Below are positions 32,898 to 41,970 of a stretch of 64,000 nucleotides of DNA, in pieces. Numbering within the stretch: position 1 is the stretch's first letter; each line of letters opens with the position of its first letter. This stretch comes from Prado023 sp963774745. GTDB lineage: Bacteria > Actinomycetota > Actinomycetes > S36-B12 > CAIYMF01. Under the pieces are notes generated by a model. That model had not been told where the DNA came from. It saw only the letters and a program-made list of their open reading frames with translations, and ran no database searches. The stretch lies in contig CAVZGE010000002.1 of the NCBI GenBank assembly GCA_963774745.1, forward strand, positions 434,001 through 498,000. The letters are read 5' to 3'. The position numbers and the translations under genes were made by a program.

Positions 32898-34060
32898 TCA
32901 CCTTCACCCCCGAGCACCGCGAGTTCCGCGCGATGGTCCGGCGCTTCGTCGAGACCGAGATCAACCCGAACGCCGACAAGTGGGAGGCCGACGGGACCTT
33001 CCCCGCCCACGAGGTGTTCGCGAAGGTCGGCGAGCTCGGCCTGTTCGGCCTCGAGGTCGACCCCGCGTTCGGCGGCCAGGGGGCGGACCACACCTACAAC
33101 CTGATCCTCGGTGAGGAGCTCGGCAAGGCCGACGTGGCCGGTGTCCCACTGGCGATCGCCGTGCAGGCGACGATGTCGACACCGGCCCTGGCCAAGTACG
33201 GCACCGACGAGCTGAAGCTCAAGTACCTCGCCCCTGCGCTGCGCGGTGAGATGGTGACCTCGGTGGCCGTCAGCGAGCCGGACGCCGGCAGCGACGTCGC
33301 AGGGATCCGGACCAAGGCGGTGCGCGACGGCGACGAGTGGGTCATCACCGGCCGCAAGATGTGGATCACCAACGGGACACAGGCCGACTGGCTGTGCCTG
33401 CTGGCGCGCACGGTCGAGCCGGGTGAGGAGCCGGCCACCGGGTACCGCGGGATGAGCCAGATCATCGTGCCGACCGACAGCGCGGGCTTCTCGGTGGGGC
33501 GCAAGATCGAGAAGATGGGCAACCACTCCTCGGACACCGCCGAGCTGGTCCTCGACGAGGTCCGGGTGCCGGTGGCCAACACGATCGGCCGGGCCGGCAA
33601 GGGCTTCCAGCAGCAGATGTCGCAGTTCCAGGACGAGCGCCTGATGGGGGCCTACATGGCCACGGCGGCCATGCGCCGGGCGATCGTGCGCACCGGGGAG
33701 TACCTGAAGGTCCGCCACGCGTTCGGTGAGCCGCTGATCAACAACCAGTACCTGCGGTTCCGCCTGGCCGAGCTCGCCGCGGAGGTCGACATCCTCCAGC
33801 AGTACAACTACACGGCTGCCGAGCTGTACGCGGCCGGTCAGGACGTCACCCGCATGGCCACGATCGCCAAGTTCAAGACCGGTCGGCTGGCCCGTGAGGT
33901 CGCCGACACGGCGGTCCAGTTCCACGGCGGGATGGGCTACGCGGAGGAGAACTGGCCGGCGCGCTACATGCGTGACTCCCGCCTCATCTCGATCGGCGGC
34001 GGCGCGGACGAGGTCATGCTGCGGGTGATCGCGATGCTGGAGGGGTGGGAGCGGCTGTGA
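32894..34060 (+). CDS. Acyl-CoA dehydrogenase (isovaleryl/citronellyl-CoA type)
   Basis: 388 residues starting MITFTPEHREFRAMVRRFVE. FAD and substrate signatures are SVAVSEPDAGSDVAG, ITGRKMWITNGTQADW and VQFHGGMGYAEENWPARYMR. The C-terminal catalytic Glu loop of medium-chain enzymes is replaced by ISIGGGADEVM. The DERL in QFQDERLMGAYM sits where isovaleryl-CoA dehydrogenase keeps its base. That fits a branched or terpenoid acyl-CoA substrate. It overlaps tetR (ATGA) upstream and the hydratase (GTGA) downstream. Confidence 0.9.
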   Translation: MITFTPEHREFRAMVRRFVETEINPNADKWEADGTFPAHEVFAKVGELGLFGLEVDPAFGGQGADHTYNLILGEELGKADVAGVPLAIAVQATMSTPALAKYGTDELKLKYLAPALRGEMVTSVAVSEPDAGSDVAGIRTKAVRDGDEWVITGRKMWITNGTQADWLCLLARTVEPGEEPATGYRGMSQIIVPTDSAGFSVGRKIEKMGNHSSDTAELVLDEVRVPVANTIGRAGKGFQQQMSQFQDERLMGAYMATAAMRRAIVRTGEYLKVRHAFGEPLINNQYLRFRLAELAAEVDILQQYNYTAAELYAAGQDVTRMATIAKFKTGRLAREVADTAVQFHGGMGYAEENWPARYMRDSRLISIGGGADEVMLRVIAMLEGWERL

Positions 34061-34907
34061 GCGAGACGACGCCCAGGGTCCGGCGCAGCGGTCCCGGCGG
34101 GTGCGACGGGAACGGCAACGCCGGACGCAGCGCAGGAGGTGCTGCTCGAGGTCAATGGCCCGGTCGCGACCATCACGATGAACCGGCCCGAGGCCCGCAA
34201 CATGCTCACGGCCTCGGGGATGGGCCTGCTGGCCGAGCACCTGCGCACCGCCGGTGCCGACCCAGCCGTGCGGGTCGTCGTCCTGACCGGCTCCGGGCAA
34301 CACGTTCTGCTCGGGAGCCGACCTGCGTGGCGCGTCGGCCGCCGATGCAGCGTCGTTCACCGGCTCGGGCCCGGCAGCGCTCGTCGAGGTCCTCACCGCG
34401 ATCCTCGACAACCCCAAGCCCGTGGTCGCCCGCGTGCAGGGCCACGTCGCCGGAGGGGGCAACGGGCTGGTTGCCGCGGCCGACCTCTCGGTGGCCGCGG
34501 AGTCCGCCAAGTTCGCCTTCTCCGAGGTCCGACTCGGCCTGGCGCCGGCCGTGATCAGCGTGGTCTGCCTCGCCCGCATGCATCGGGCCGACTCCCAGGA
34601 GCTCCTGCTGACCGGCGACCGCGTTCCCGCCGCCCGGATGGTCGCGGCGGGAATGGTCAACCGGGTGGTCGCCGATGAGGAGCTCGATGCGGCGGTCGAC
34701 GCGTGGGTGACCTCGCTGGTGGCCGGTGGCCCGCAGGCGCTGACCCACACGAAGGACCTGCTGCGCGTCGTGCCCGGCATGAGCCGGGAGGACGGCTTCG
34801 CGCACACGGCGGAGCTGTCCGCACGACTCTTCGCCTCTCCGGAGGCGGCAGCGGGAATGATGGCGTTCCTCTCCCGCCAGCCCGCCCCCTGGGTGCCCCA
34901 GACCTGA
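34057..34907 (+). pseudogene. Enoyl-CoA hydratase/isomerase family gene with two single-base frameshifts
   Basis: From the GTG at 34057 the frame runs MSETTPRVRRSGPGG. One extra G in GGGTGCG near 34098 hides the join to ATGTATPDAAQEVLLEVNGP. One extra G in TCCGGGCAACACG near 34296-34300 hides LTGSGNTFCSGADLRGA. Corrected, it is a full hydratase of about 283 residues with VARVQGHVAGGGNGLVAAAD (oxyanion hole) and FSEVRLGLAPAVIS. In this operon it probably hydrates an unsaturated branched acyl-CoA such as methylglutaconyl-CoA. Both lesions are G2-to-G3 changes, so sequencing error is more likely than decay. Confidence 0.8.
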
Positions 34908-34985
34908 CCGGCGGCACAGTGGGTTTGCCCCTCGACGCCCGGGGTGCTCCAATGGGGGATAGTTGCCCGTTCAAGGAGTGGTCTG

Positions 34986-35645
34986 GTGCTGAAGGTTGAG
35001 GTCTGGTCCGACGTCGCCTGTCCGTGGTGCTACATCGGCAAGCGCCGGTTCGCCGAGGGCGTGCGCCGCTATCGCGAGGCCGGTGGTGAGCTCGAGGTCG
35101 AGGTCGAGTACCGCTCGTTCGAGCTCTCGCCGGACCTCCCCGAGGGCTTCTCGGGCACGGTCGTCGACTACCTGTCCGGGTTGCGCGGGATCCCCGAGGC
35201 GCAGGTGCACCAGATGATCGCGCAGGTGACCTCCCTGGCGAGGGCTGAGGGCATCGACGCCGACTTCCCCGCGGTGCAGCAGACGCGCACCCTGAAGGCC
35301 CACGAGCTGCTGCACCTGGCCAAGGCCCGCGGCCTGCAGGAGCCCATGAAGGAGCGGCTGCTGCGCGCCTACTTCGTCGAGGGCCGGAACGTGGGGGACG
35401 TCGAGGAGCTGGCGCAGATGGCTGTCGAGGTCGGCCTGGACCGCGACGACGCAGTGGCCGCACTGGCCGCGGGGACGTTCGCGGCCGATGTGCGGGCCGA
35501 CATGGATCAGGCGCGCGCGTACGGGATCTCCGGCGTGCCGTTCTACGTGATCGACGGGCGCTACGGGATCTCCGGGGCGCAGCCGGCCGAGACGTTCGCC
35601 CAGGCCCTGGCCCAGGCGGCCGGCGACCGGGTGGCCCCGCGGTGA
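34986..35645 (+). CDS. DsbA family protein, FrnE-like
   Basis: 219 residues from a GTG at 34986 with AAGGAG 7 nt upstream. The thioredoxin active site is CPWC at residues 12-15 (VWSDVACPWCYIGKRRF), followed by a helical insertion and a cis-Pro loop ISGVPFYVIDGRYGISGAQP. No signal peptide, so it works in the cytoplasm. FrnE-type proteins act as disulfide isomerases or in polyketide and redox stress contexts. It is followed with a GTGA overlap by a 48-residue protein bearing a Cys pair. Confidence 0.9.
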   Translation: MLKVEVWSDVACPWCYIGKRRFAEGVRRYREAGGELEVEVEYRSFELSPDLPEGFSGTVVDYLSGLRGIPEAQVHQMIAQVTSLARAEGIDADFPAVQQTRTLKAHELLHLAKARGLQEPMKERLLRAYFVEGRNVGDVEELAQMAVEVGLDRDDAVAALAAGTFAADVRADMDQARAYGISGVPFYVIDGRYGISGAQPAETFAQALAQAAGDRVAPR

Positions 35646-35788
35646 GCGACAGGATGATCGACGCCGATCAGGCAGCCGGAGCCGCGCCGTTGGCCGCTCC
35701 CACCGGGCTCACCATGCTGGGCGCGACGGATCAGGGCTCGTGCGCCGACGGATCGTGCGCCGTCCCCACCCTGGAAGCGCCGAGCTGA
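35642..35788 (+). CDS. Small protein with C-terminal CADGSCAVP motif
   Basis: 48 residues, GTG start overlapping the stop of the FrnE-like gene. The C-terminal GSCADGSCAVPTLEAPS resembles the CxxxxC tails found on some redox proteins. The N-terminal half is Ala/Asp-rich. The coupling with a thioredoxin-fold protein suggests a redox partner or a piece of the same system, but this is inference; the reading frame could be chance. The 127 bases after it are GGGCGGC-type low-complexity sequence. Confidence 0.5.
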   Translation: MSDRMIDADQAAGAAPLAAPTGLTMLGATDQGSCADGSCAVPTLEAPS

Positions 35789-35915
35789 CCAACCCGCGGA
35801 CCGGGCGGCGCGGGCGGCGCAGGGCGTGAGCGGACCGGGCGGCGTGGGCGAGGGCGTGGGCGGGACGGGCGGCGCGGGCGCGCGGGGCTCCGCAGAGCGG
35901 CGCGGGCGTGGCGGC

Positions 35916-37274
35916 TCAGGCCATCGCCGCCAGGACCCGGGCGACCAGCTCGCGGCTGGTGCGTGGGTGCAGGAACACCAGGCGACCGACGGTGCGGCCC
36001 TCCCACTTGGTCGAGGTCACGAGCGCGACCTGGTCGTCGAGCAGCTCGGCGGCCCAACGGTCGTAGTCGGCCGGCTCCCAGCCGTCGCGCTCGAACAGCA
36101 CGACCGACAGGGTCGGTTCGCGCAGCAGCCTCAGGTGCGCACTGGCGTCGATCTGTCGGGCCGTCCAGCGGGCGAGGTCCAGGGCGCTCTCGACGGCGCG
36201 GGTGTACGCGTCGGTGCCGTTGACCGCCAGGGAGAACCACAGGGGCAGGCCCCGGGCGCGCCGCGTCAGGTGGTAGGCCAGGTCGCTGGGGTTCCACTCG
36301 TCGTCGTCGGTGTGGATCACGTCGAGGTAGCTCGCGTCCTGCGTGTGCACGGCCTTCGCCAGCCGCGGTTCGCGGTAGAGCAGTGCGGCGCAGTCGTAGG
36401 GGGCGAACATCCACTTGTGCGGGTCGACGATGAAGGAGTCGGCGTGCTCGAGCCCCGCGTACAGCGGGCGAACCGAGGGGGCGAACAGGCCGCCACCGCC
36501 GTAGGCGCCGTCGACGTGGAACCACAGGCCGCGCGCGCGGGTCACCTCGGCGATGCTGGCCAGTTCGTCGATGATCCCGGCGTTCGTGGTGCCCGAGGTC
36601 GCGACGACGCCGATGACGTTGGAGGCATCCGGGTCGGCGTCCAGCGCCGCCGCCAGGCCTGGACCGGTCAGGACGTGGTCGTCGGTGGGGACGACGAGGG
36701 CCTGCATGTCCAGGATGGACAGGGCGTTGCTGATGGACGAGTGGGCCTGGTCGCTGACCGCGATCCGCGTCAGGTCGCCGCGGGCCAGGCCCCGGCGCTG
36801 GCGGCCGATGTCACGGGCGACCGTGAGAGCCGACAGGTTGCCGGCCGACCCTCCTGAGACGAACACCCCACCGGCGCTGGCGGGCAGGCCGGCGAGGTCG
36901 GCGATGATCCGGAGGACCTGGTTCTCGGCGGCGATCGCCCCAGCAGCCTCCAGGGCCGAGATGCCCTGGATGCTCGCGCCGGAGACCAGCATGTCGAACA
37001 GGAGTGCCGCCTTGGTGGGGGCGGCCGGGATGAACGCGAGGAAGTTCGACGCATCCGAGCTCATCACGTGCGGGGCCAGGACGTCGGTCCACATCTCCAT
37101 CACGCGATGCGGGTCGGTGCCACCGGGCGTGATGAGCCCGTCCAGGGCCGCTGTGAGCGCCGGCACATCTCCTGGCCGGTCGAGTGGGACCGGGTCCATG
37201 GCGAGCCGATCGTGCATGGCGGTGAGGACCATCCGCGTCAGGCGCTCGTCGTGGGTGTGCATGTCTGCGGCCAT
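35916..37274 (-). CDS. PLP-dependent group II amino acid decarboxylase
   Basis: 452 residues from the ATG at 37274 (MAADMHTHDERLTRMVLTAM). The PLP lysine is in SFIVDPHKWMFAPYDCAALL. The phosphate-binding FVSGGSAGNLSALTVARDIG and the HVDGAYGGGGLFAP block with the PLP-pairing Asp are present. It resembles aromatic-L-amino-acid, glutamate and related decarboxylases; the substrate cannot be chosen. It stands alone, with no amino acid transporter beside it. The longer frame upstream is Pro/Arg-rich and not like the family. Confidence 0.88.
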   Translation of the reverse strand: MAADMHTHDERLTRMVLTAMHDRLAMDPVPLDRPGDVPALTAALDGLITPGGTDPHRVMEMWTDVLAPHVMSSDASNFLAFIPAAPTKAALLFDMLVSGASIQGISALEAAGAIAAENQVLRIIADLAGLPASAGGVFVSGGSAGNLSALTVARDIGRQRRGLARGDLTRIAVSDQAHSSISNALSILDMQALVVPTDDHVLTGPGLAAALDADPDASNVIGVVATSGTTNAGIIDELASIAEVTRARGLWFHVDGAYGGGGLFAPSVRPLYAGLEHADSFIVDPHKWMFAPYDCAALLYREPRLAKAVHTQDASYLDVIHTDDDEWNPSDLAYHLTRRARGLPLWFSLAVNGTDAYTRAVESALDLARWTARQIDASAHLRLLREPTLSVVLFERDGWEPADYDRWAAELLDDQVALVTSTKWEGRTVGRLVFLHPRTSRELVARVLAAMA

Positions 37275-37434
37275 GGGTGCCCACCGTAGCCGGATCCGGG
37301 GTGCGGTGCGACGGCGCGATCGGGACACCGAGGGGGTGCTCCCGGGGAGCATGGCGGGGACTCGGGTTCCCCGCTGGGGCCGGGGTGCGCGATGATATGG
37401 GTCGGCTGGGTATCCGTTCACGGTGCCCAGCTGA

Positions 37435-37519
37435 GGCGGGGTCGCCTAGTGGCCTAGGGCAGCGGTCTTGAAAACCGCCGTGGGGCAACCCACCGTGGGT
37501 TCGAATCCCACCCCCGCCG
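37435..37519 (+). tRNA. tRNA-Ser (anticodon UGA)
   Basis: 85 nt. The acceptor stem GGCGGGG pairs with CCCCGCC, discriminator G at 37519. The anticodon stem GCGGT/ACCGC holds the loop CTTGAAA, anticodon TGA at 37469-37471. The long variable arm GTGGGGCAACCCAC is typical of tRNA-Ser. The T-arm is GTGGG-TTCGAAT-CCCAC. CCA is not encoded. Confidence 0.95.
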
Positions 37520-37685
37520 CCGCAGGGGTGGTTGCTTGACCGTTGCGAGCCGCCTGGGTGAGCGCTGTCGCTGGCCTTGAGGTCAGCACCGGGGCCGATC
37601 TCATCCCCCAGGCCCCGGGCGGAGGGCCACGGGCGGCGGCTCGGATGCGATCCCATAGCCGGCCTCCTGTCGATACGGTGTGCGG

Positions 37686-39895
37686 GTGGACGACTTGAGC
37701 GCGGGGGCGCTCCCCCCGATCGCCATCCAGCCTCTCGCCGGTGATGATCCTCGGCAGTTCGGGAGGTTCAGGACCATCGGCCGGCTGGGGTCAGGGCGGA
37801 TGGGGGAGGCGTTCCTGGCCGAGTCCGCGGACTCCTGGGTCGTCGTCAAGGCGATCCGGCCAGCGGGTCGGGACACCCGGGAGCTGGCCGCGCGAATGAG
37901 CCGGGAGGTCGAGGCCATGCAGCGGGTGGACAGCCCGCTGGTCGCCAAGGTCCTCGCCTCGGAGCTGGACGCGGATCGCCCCTGGTTCGCCCTCGAGTTC
38001 ATCCCGGGGCTGTCGCTGGCGCAGCGGGTCTCGCAGTACGGGCCACTCGACCCCGAGGCGCGCAACTCCCGGCGATCGGCTGACGGAATGCGTAGCGTCG
38101 TGCATGCGGCCGGGGTGATCCACCGGGACTGAAGCCGGACAACGTGATCCCGGGCCAACGGCCCCCGACTCATCGACTTCGGCGTCGCGAAGGTCGTGGA
38201 GGGCACGGATCTCACCGCGTCGGCACGGTGGCCAGCGTGGTCTGGATGGCCCAGGAGCAGATGGACGGAGGACAGGTCGCCCCCGCGGCAGACGTGCATG
38301 CCTGGGGGTTGCTCGTGGTCCACGCGGCCTCTGGCGCGATCCCCTTCGCAGCGGACTCGGGAGTGGCCATCATGTACCGCGCCCTCCACGAGACCCCCGA
38401 GATCCCAGCCTCCGTGCCGGATCCCCTGGCTGGTCTGGTGGCGCGCGCGCTGCGGAAGGACCCTGCCCAGCGGCCCACAGCGCCGGAGCTGGTCCGTGAT
38501 CTCGGCGCCGGTGCTCGGGTCGTGCCGGGATCGGGCTCCATCGCGGCCCCACCTCCCAACGCGGCGACCTCGGCGGCGGCCAGCGCGGACCGGTCAGTCC
38601 TGCCCCCGGGCGGTGCTCCGTCCCCCGTGGGCCCACCCGCGCCCGGCGGGGCGAGCACCTCGACGGATCCTGACCCCTTTGCGCACGTCGCCGCCGCCAC
38701 GATCGGGCCGCGCGGCGCGGTGCGATCCCGAGCCCGAACCGGCTCGGCCACCGAGGCGCCCGTGGATGGCGTCACCTGTTGGTGGGGTCGCGCCGCTCGA
38801 GGTCCTCGTCGTCGGCGGCTGCTGGTTCCTGGGGGGCGCGGCCGCCCCGGGCGATCTCGGCGACCCCGGCCAGGTCGTGGAAGGCGGGGACGACAGCGCT
38901 GCGATCGCGCGGATCAGCCTCGGTGACAGCAGTTCCTGCGTCGCTGCCGAGGACGGTTCTGCGTACTGCTGGGGGGCCAAGGTCAGGCAGCCCGGTCGGG
39001 GGGTGGCCAGTCCGCGGACCCCGTCGAGGTGGATCGTCGGGCGTGCTGAAGGGTACGACCATCGTCCGGGTGTCGGTCGGGGCAGAGCACGCGTGTGCCC
39101 TCGACGATGAGGGGCGGGCGTACTGCTGGGGCTCCAACGACCGGGGCCAGCTCGGCACCACGCAGGATGAGGGTCCTCGGTGGTCGACGTCGAGGTCGCC
39201 CGTCAGGGCGTCCGCGGGCGGATCGCGATCGGCGCGGCCGCCGACGTCATCGCCTCGGTGGTGTGGACCGTGTCGGCTCGGACGCCAACTGACGCGGTCG
39301 ATGAGCAACGGACGACCACCGTGGGCCCGCAGACTGTCCGGAGGACAGACGAGGACTCGCCGGTCGAGCCATTCGCAGGTTCGCGGTCGGCGAGGACCAC
39401 ACCTGTGCCATCGACGTGGCAGCGTCGGCTACTGCTGGGGCGCAAACGACAGGGGCCAACTGGGGAATGGCACGACACAGCCCTCGCTGGTGCCGGTTCC
39501 CGTTGCACCCCCGCCGGGCGCCGCCGGCTACGGCTACACCAGCATCTCGGTGGGCGCAGCGACCTCGTGCGGGTGGGGTGGGGACGGATCAGTCACGTGC
39601 TGGGGCCAGGGAGGTGCTGGACAGCTGACGGATGATGCGGATGCTCGTCGTTCCCAGGGTCGCGTTAGCGACGACCTCGATGCCGGCCCGATGCACCCTC
39701 AACGTCGGGGGGAGCTCCGTGTGCGCCGTTGGCGCCGATGGGCGGGCGTTCTGCTGGGGTGCGAACTCGGTCGGCCAGCTGGGCGACGACTCGCGCGATG
39801 ATTCACCGGTCCCGGTCGAGGTGGTCAGCAGGGAGGGCCAGCCCGCGCTCCCGGACTTCGATCGGATCGCTGCCAGCGATGGGAGCTCGTGTGCG
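37686..39895 (+). pseudogene. Ser/Thr protein kinase fused to extracellular RCC1-type repeats, multiply frameshifted
   Basis: Kinase parts in order: FGRFRTIGRLGSGRMGEAF (P-loop), VVVKAIRPAG (Lys), GVIHRD, then after a missing C LKPDNV, GPRLIDFGVAK in another frame, and GTVASVVWMAQEQMDGG in a third. A Pro/Ala linker and a membrane segment near 38770-38840 lead to beta-propeller repeats of the form SLGDSSSCVAAEDGSAYCWG, each with two Cys. At least five repeats are readable up to about 39895 across several frames. Six or more single-base lesions make it a pseudogene as read. An intact version would sense outside ligands and signal to an inside kinase. It ends abruptly within a repeat. Confidence 0.7.
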
Positions 39896-40217
39896 GGCCA
39901 GGGACAGCGCCGCCAGAGGCAGGAACGCCGCCGGAGGCAGAAGCAGGGCAGAGGGGAACAGCGCGGCGTTGACCCCGCTCAGGAACTGGACTCGTCCCGC
40001 CCGGTCCACGCCCACGGGAACCCGGGTGATCGAGTCGAGCAGCCAGCACCCGAGAAGTGCGATCAGGGCGAGGACCGGGGTGCTGCGGGGAGTCGGGGAG
40101 CCAAGGCGCTGTTCGACAACGACGGTCAGGAGCGCCGCCGCGGTGGCGCCCAGCGCCAGCTCCACAAGGGCCCTCCGGACCCGTCGTCCGGCCTCGGCTT
40201 CCGCCCATCTTGATGGC
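39895..40217 (-). pseudogene. Fragment of an unidentified membrane protein, opposite strand
   Basis: Minus-strand reading gives a convincing membrane protein piece: LVELALGATAAALLTVVVEQ, TPVLALIALLGCWLLDSI, and FLSGVNAALFPSALLLPPAA. The plus strand over the same bases is Arg/Gln-rich nonsense. It lies between the broken kinase-RCC1 gene and an FHA-ABC fragment, both on the plus strand, with no start or end of its own. I cannot name the family. Confidence 0.45.
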
Positions 40218-40261
40218 CCACCGGCGGACCGCCGCTCATGACTCTGCGCGTGGCCCCGTTC

Positions 40262-40736
40262 TAGCAGCGCACGACGCACCTGCACCCAGGCGACGAGATC
40301 TCCCTGGGCGGCTCCTCGTTCACGGTCACGCCTGCGGGCCTCGTGCCCCGGTCGGCCGAGGGCGGTGTGCCGGTGGAGGCGGTGGGGATCACGGTGCAGA
40401 TCGGTGGCAACACGCTGCTCCACGACATCCGGTTCCGCGCGAGTCACGGACCGTCGACGGCCGTCATCGGCCCATCGGGCTCCGGCAAGTCGACCGCTGC
40501 TCGACGCGATGACGGGCCTGCGTCCCGCCGAGGGCGGGCAGGTCTGGTCGATCGGCGGGACTTCTACAGCCGCTACGAGGAGATGCGCTTCCGGCTGGGA
40601 GCCGTGCCGCAGGCCGACCTGGTCCCCGCGCAGCTGAAGGTGCGCGAGGCGCTGGACTTCGCAGCGCGGCTGCGCTTCCCCAGGCAGGGCGCCGGGGCAG
40701 CGAGCGCGATGGCCGGCAACCAGGACGTCCAGACCC
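40262..40736 (+). pseudogene. FHA-domain ABC transporter ATPase fragment
   Basis: The first part (HPGDEISLGGSSFTVTPAGL) looks like the end of an FHA phosphothreonine-binding domain. ABC ATPase follows: VEAVGITVQIGGNTLLHDIR, then the Walker A VIGPSGSGKST with a frameshift just after it, and LGAVPQADLVPAQLKVREAL (Q-loop region). The signature motif, Walker B and any permease are missing because the gene stops at the protease start. FHA-ABC proteins in actinomycetes often go with Ser/Thr kinases, and here the broken kinase is upstream. Confidence 0.6.
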
Positions 40737-41600
40737 GTGGACCAGCCGGATCCGCAGCGTAGTGGTCCGTATCCGCAGACGGTTGCTGAGCCGTCCCGCG
40801 GCGGGGTCAGCCGTTGGGTGTTCGTGCGTGGGGCTGGTTGTCCTGGCCCTGGTCGCCGGGGCGGTGATCGGGTGGCACGTGATCTCTACCCTTCCGAGCA
40901 GGCCCTGGATGCAGGAGCAAGTGGTCGCGGCAGGACTGTCGACCTCGAAGGGCGGGTCGAGGATCTCGAAGGCACGGTGGATGTCCGCAAACAGGTCGCG
41001 GGGTTGGGTGAGCGGCAGGACGAGGCTGACGCCAAAGCACTGGACGTGAAGAAGGTGACGAACGCCGCGATGCCGTCTGTGGTGACGGTGTACTGCGGGG
41101 ACTTCCAGGGCAGCGGGTTCGTCGTCGATGTCGGCACCCCGCCGGAGGGATTCCGCAGCGCCGTGCTGACCAACTTCCACGTCGTGGAACAGTGCGCCTA
41201 CACCGACGGCCCCACCGTGCAGGTGCAGACGGCAGACTCCTCACCTCGGGCTGAGTTGTACTCCGTGGATCCTGACAACGACCTGGCGCTGGTGTTCGTC
41301 AGTGCCGCGCTTCCGGCGCTGGACACCGCCGACACCCCGGATGTGGGGGACCCGGTGGTGGTGATCGGCTCGCCCTACGACCTGCCCGGGTCGGTGACCG
41401 CCGGGGTCGTGTCCAACGTCCATCCCGACTTCTTCCAGACCGATGCGGCGATCAACCCGGGCAACTCCGGTGGCCCGCTGCTGGATCGCAAGGGCGATGT
41501 CCTCGGAGTGACCACGTTCAAACTCACCGAAACCTCGGAGGGTGCCAACTTCGCGGTCCGGATGAAGGTGCGCTGCGAGAAGCTGCTCCTGTGTGACTGA
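40737..41600 (+). CDS. Trypsin-like serine protease (S1C/HtrA-like) with scrambled membrane anchor
   Basis: 287 residues read straight through from a GTG at 40737. The protease domain is intact: TNFHVVEQ (His), DPDNDLALVFV (Asp) and NPGNSGGPLLD (Ser), with VVVIGSPYDLPGSVTAG between. The anchor is only seen in another frame (VGLVVLALVAGAVIGWHV at about 40820-40885), so two compensating single-base changes seem to replace the membrane helix with GAGCPGPGRRGGDRVARDLY. A coiled stretch (LEGRVEDLEGTVDVRKQVAG) precedes the protease. It probably worked outside the membrane. Confidence 0.75.
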   Translation: MDQPDPQRSGPYPQTVAEPSRGGVSRWVFVRGAGCPGPGRRGGDRVARDLYPSEQALDAGASGRGRTVDLEGRVEDLEGTVDVRKQVAGLGERQDEADAKALDVKKVTNAAMPSVVTVYCGDFQGSGFVVDVGTPPEGFRSAVLTNFHVVEQCAYTDGPTVQVQTADSSPRAELYSVDPDNDLALVFVSAALPALDTADTPDVGDPVVVIGSPYDLPGSVTAGVVSNVHPDFFQTDAAINPGNSGGPLLDRKGDVLGVTTFKLTETSEGANFAVRMKVRCEKLLLCD

Positions 41601-41725
41601 ACGATCCGTGCGCCCGTCACCCGCTGGATACACGATGTCGGCAACGGCGTTGGGAGGTGTTGAGTTCGACGGTTGGCTCACCTCACGGGCGCCCGCGACG
41701 TCCTGGGATGGCGCCGGGTGGGAGG

Positions 41726-41881
41726 TCAGAACCCGATGACCTTGATCACGCCGTTGCCCCTGGGTTCGAAGGTGTCGTCGACCTTCCGGCAGCGTCGGCA
41801 TTCCAGGTAGACACCGCTCCCGTCCTCGATCTGGTGCTGGAGGTAGCGGTGGAAGCCGAGAAGGCAGCGTGGATCCTTCAT
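41726..41881 (-). CDS. Small Cys-rich zinc-ribbon-like protein
   Basis: 51 residues: MKDPRCLLGFHRYLQHQIED, then GSGVYLECRRCRKVDDTFEP. GAGGAG lies just upstream of the ATG. The C-x-L-G-F/W-H start and the YLECRRC pair match a widespread short actinobacterial family that I recall without a known function. Cys6, Cys28, Cys31 and His11 could bind one metal ion. It lies 90 bases downstream of the hydrolase gene on the same strand. Confidence 0.7.
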   Translation of the reverse strand: MKDPRCLLGFHRYLQHQIEDGSGVYLECRRCRKVDDTFEPRGNGVIKVIGF

Positions 41882-41970
41882 GGTTCACTCCTCTGCGGTG
41901 ATGGTGGTGCCTGGGTGCAGGTCACCAGGTGGAGTCGTCGGCCGCGGCGAGGTGATGGTCGCGGTCATCG

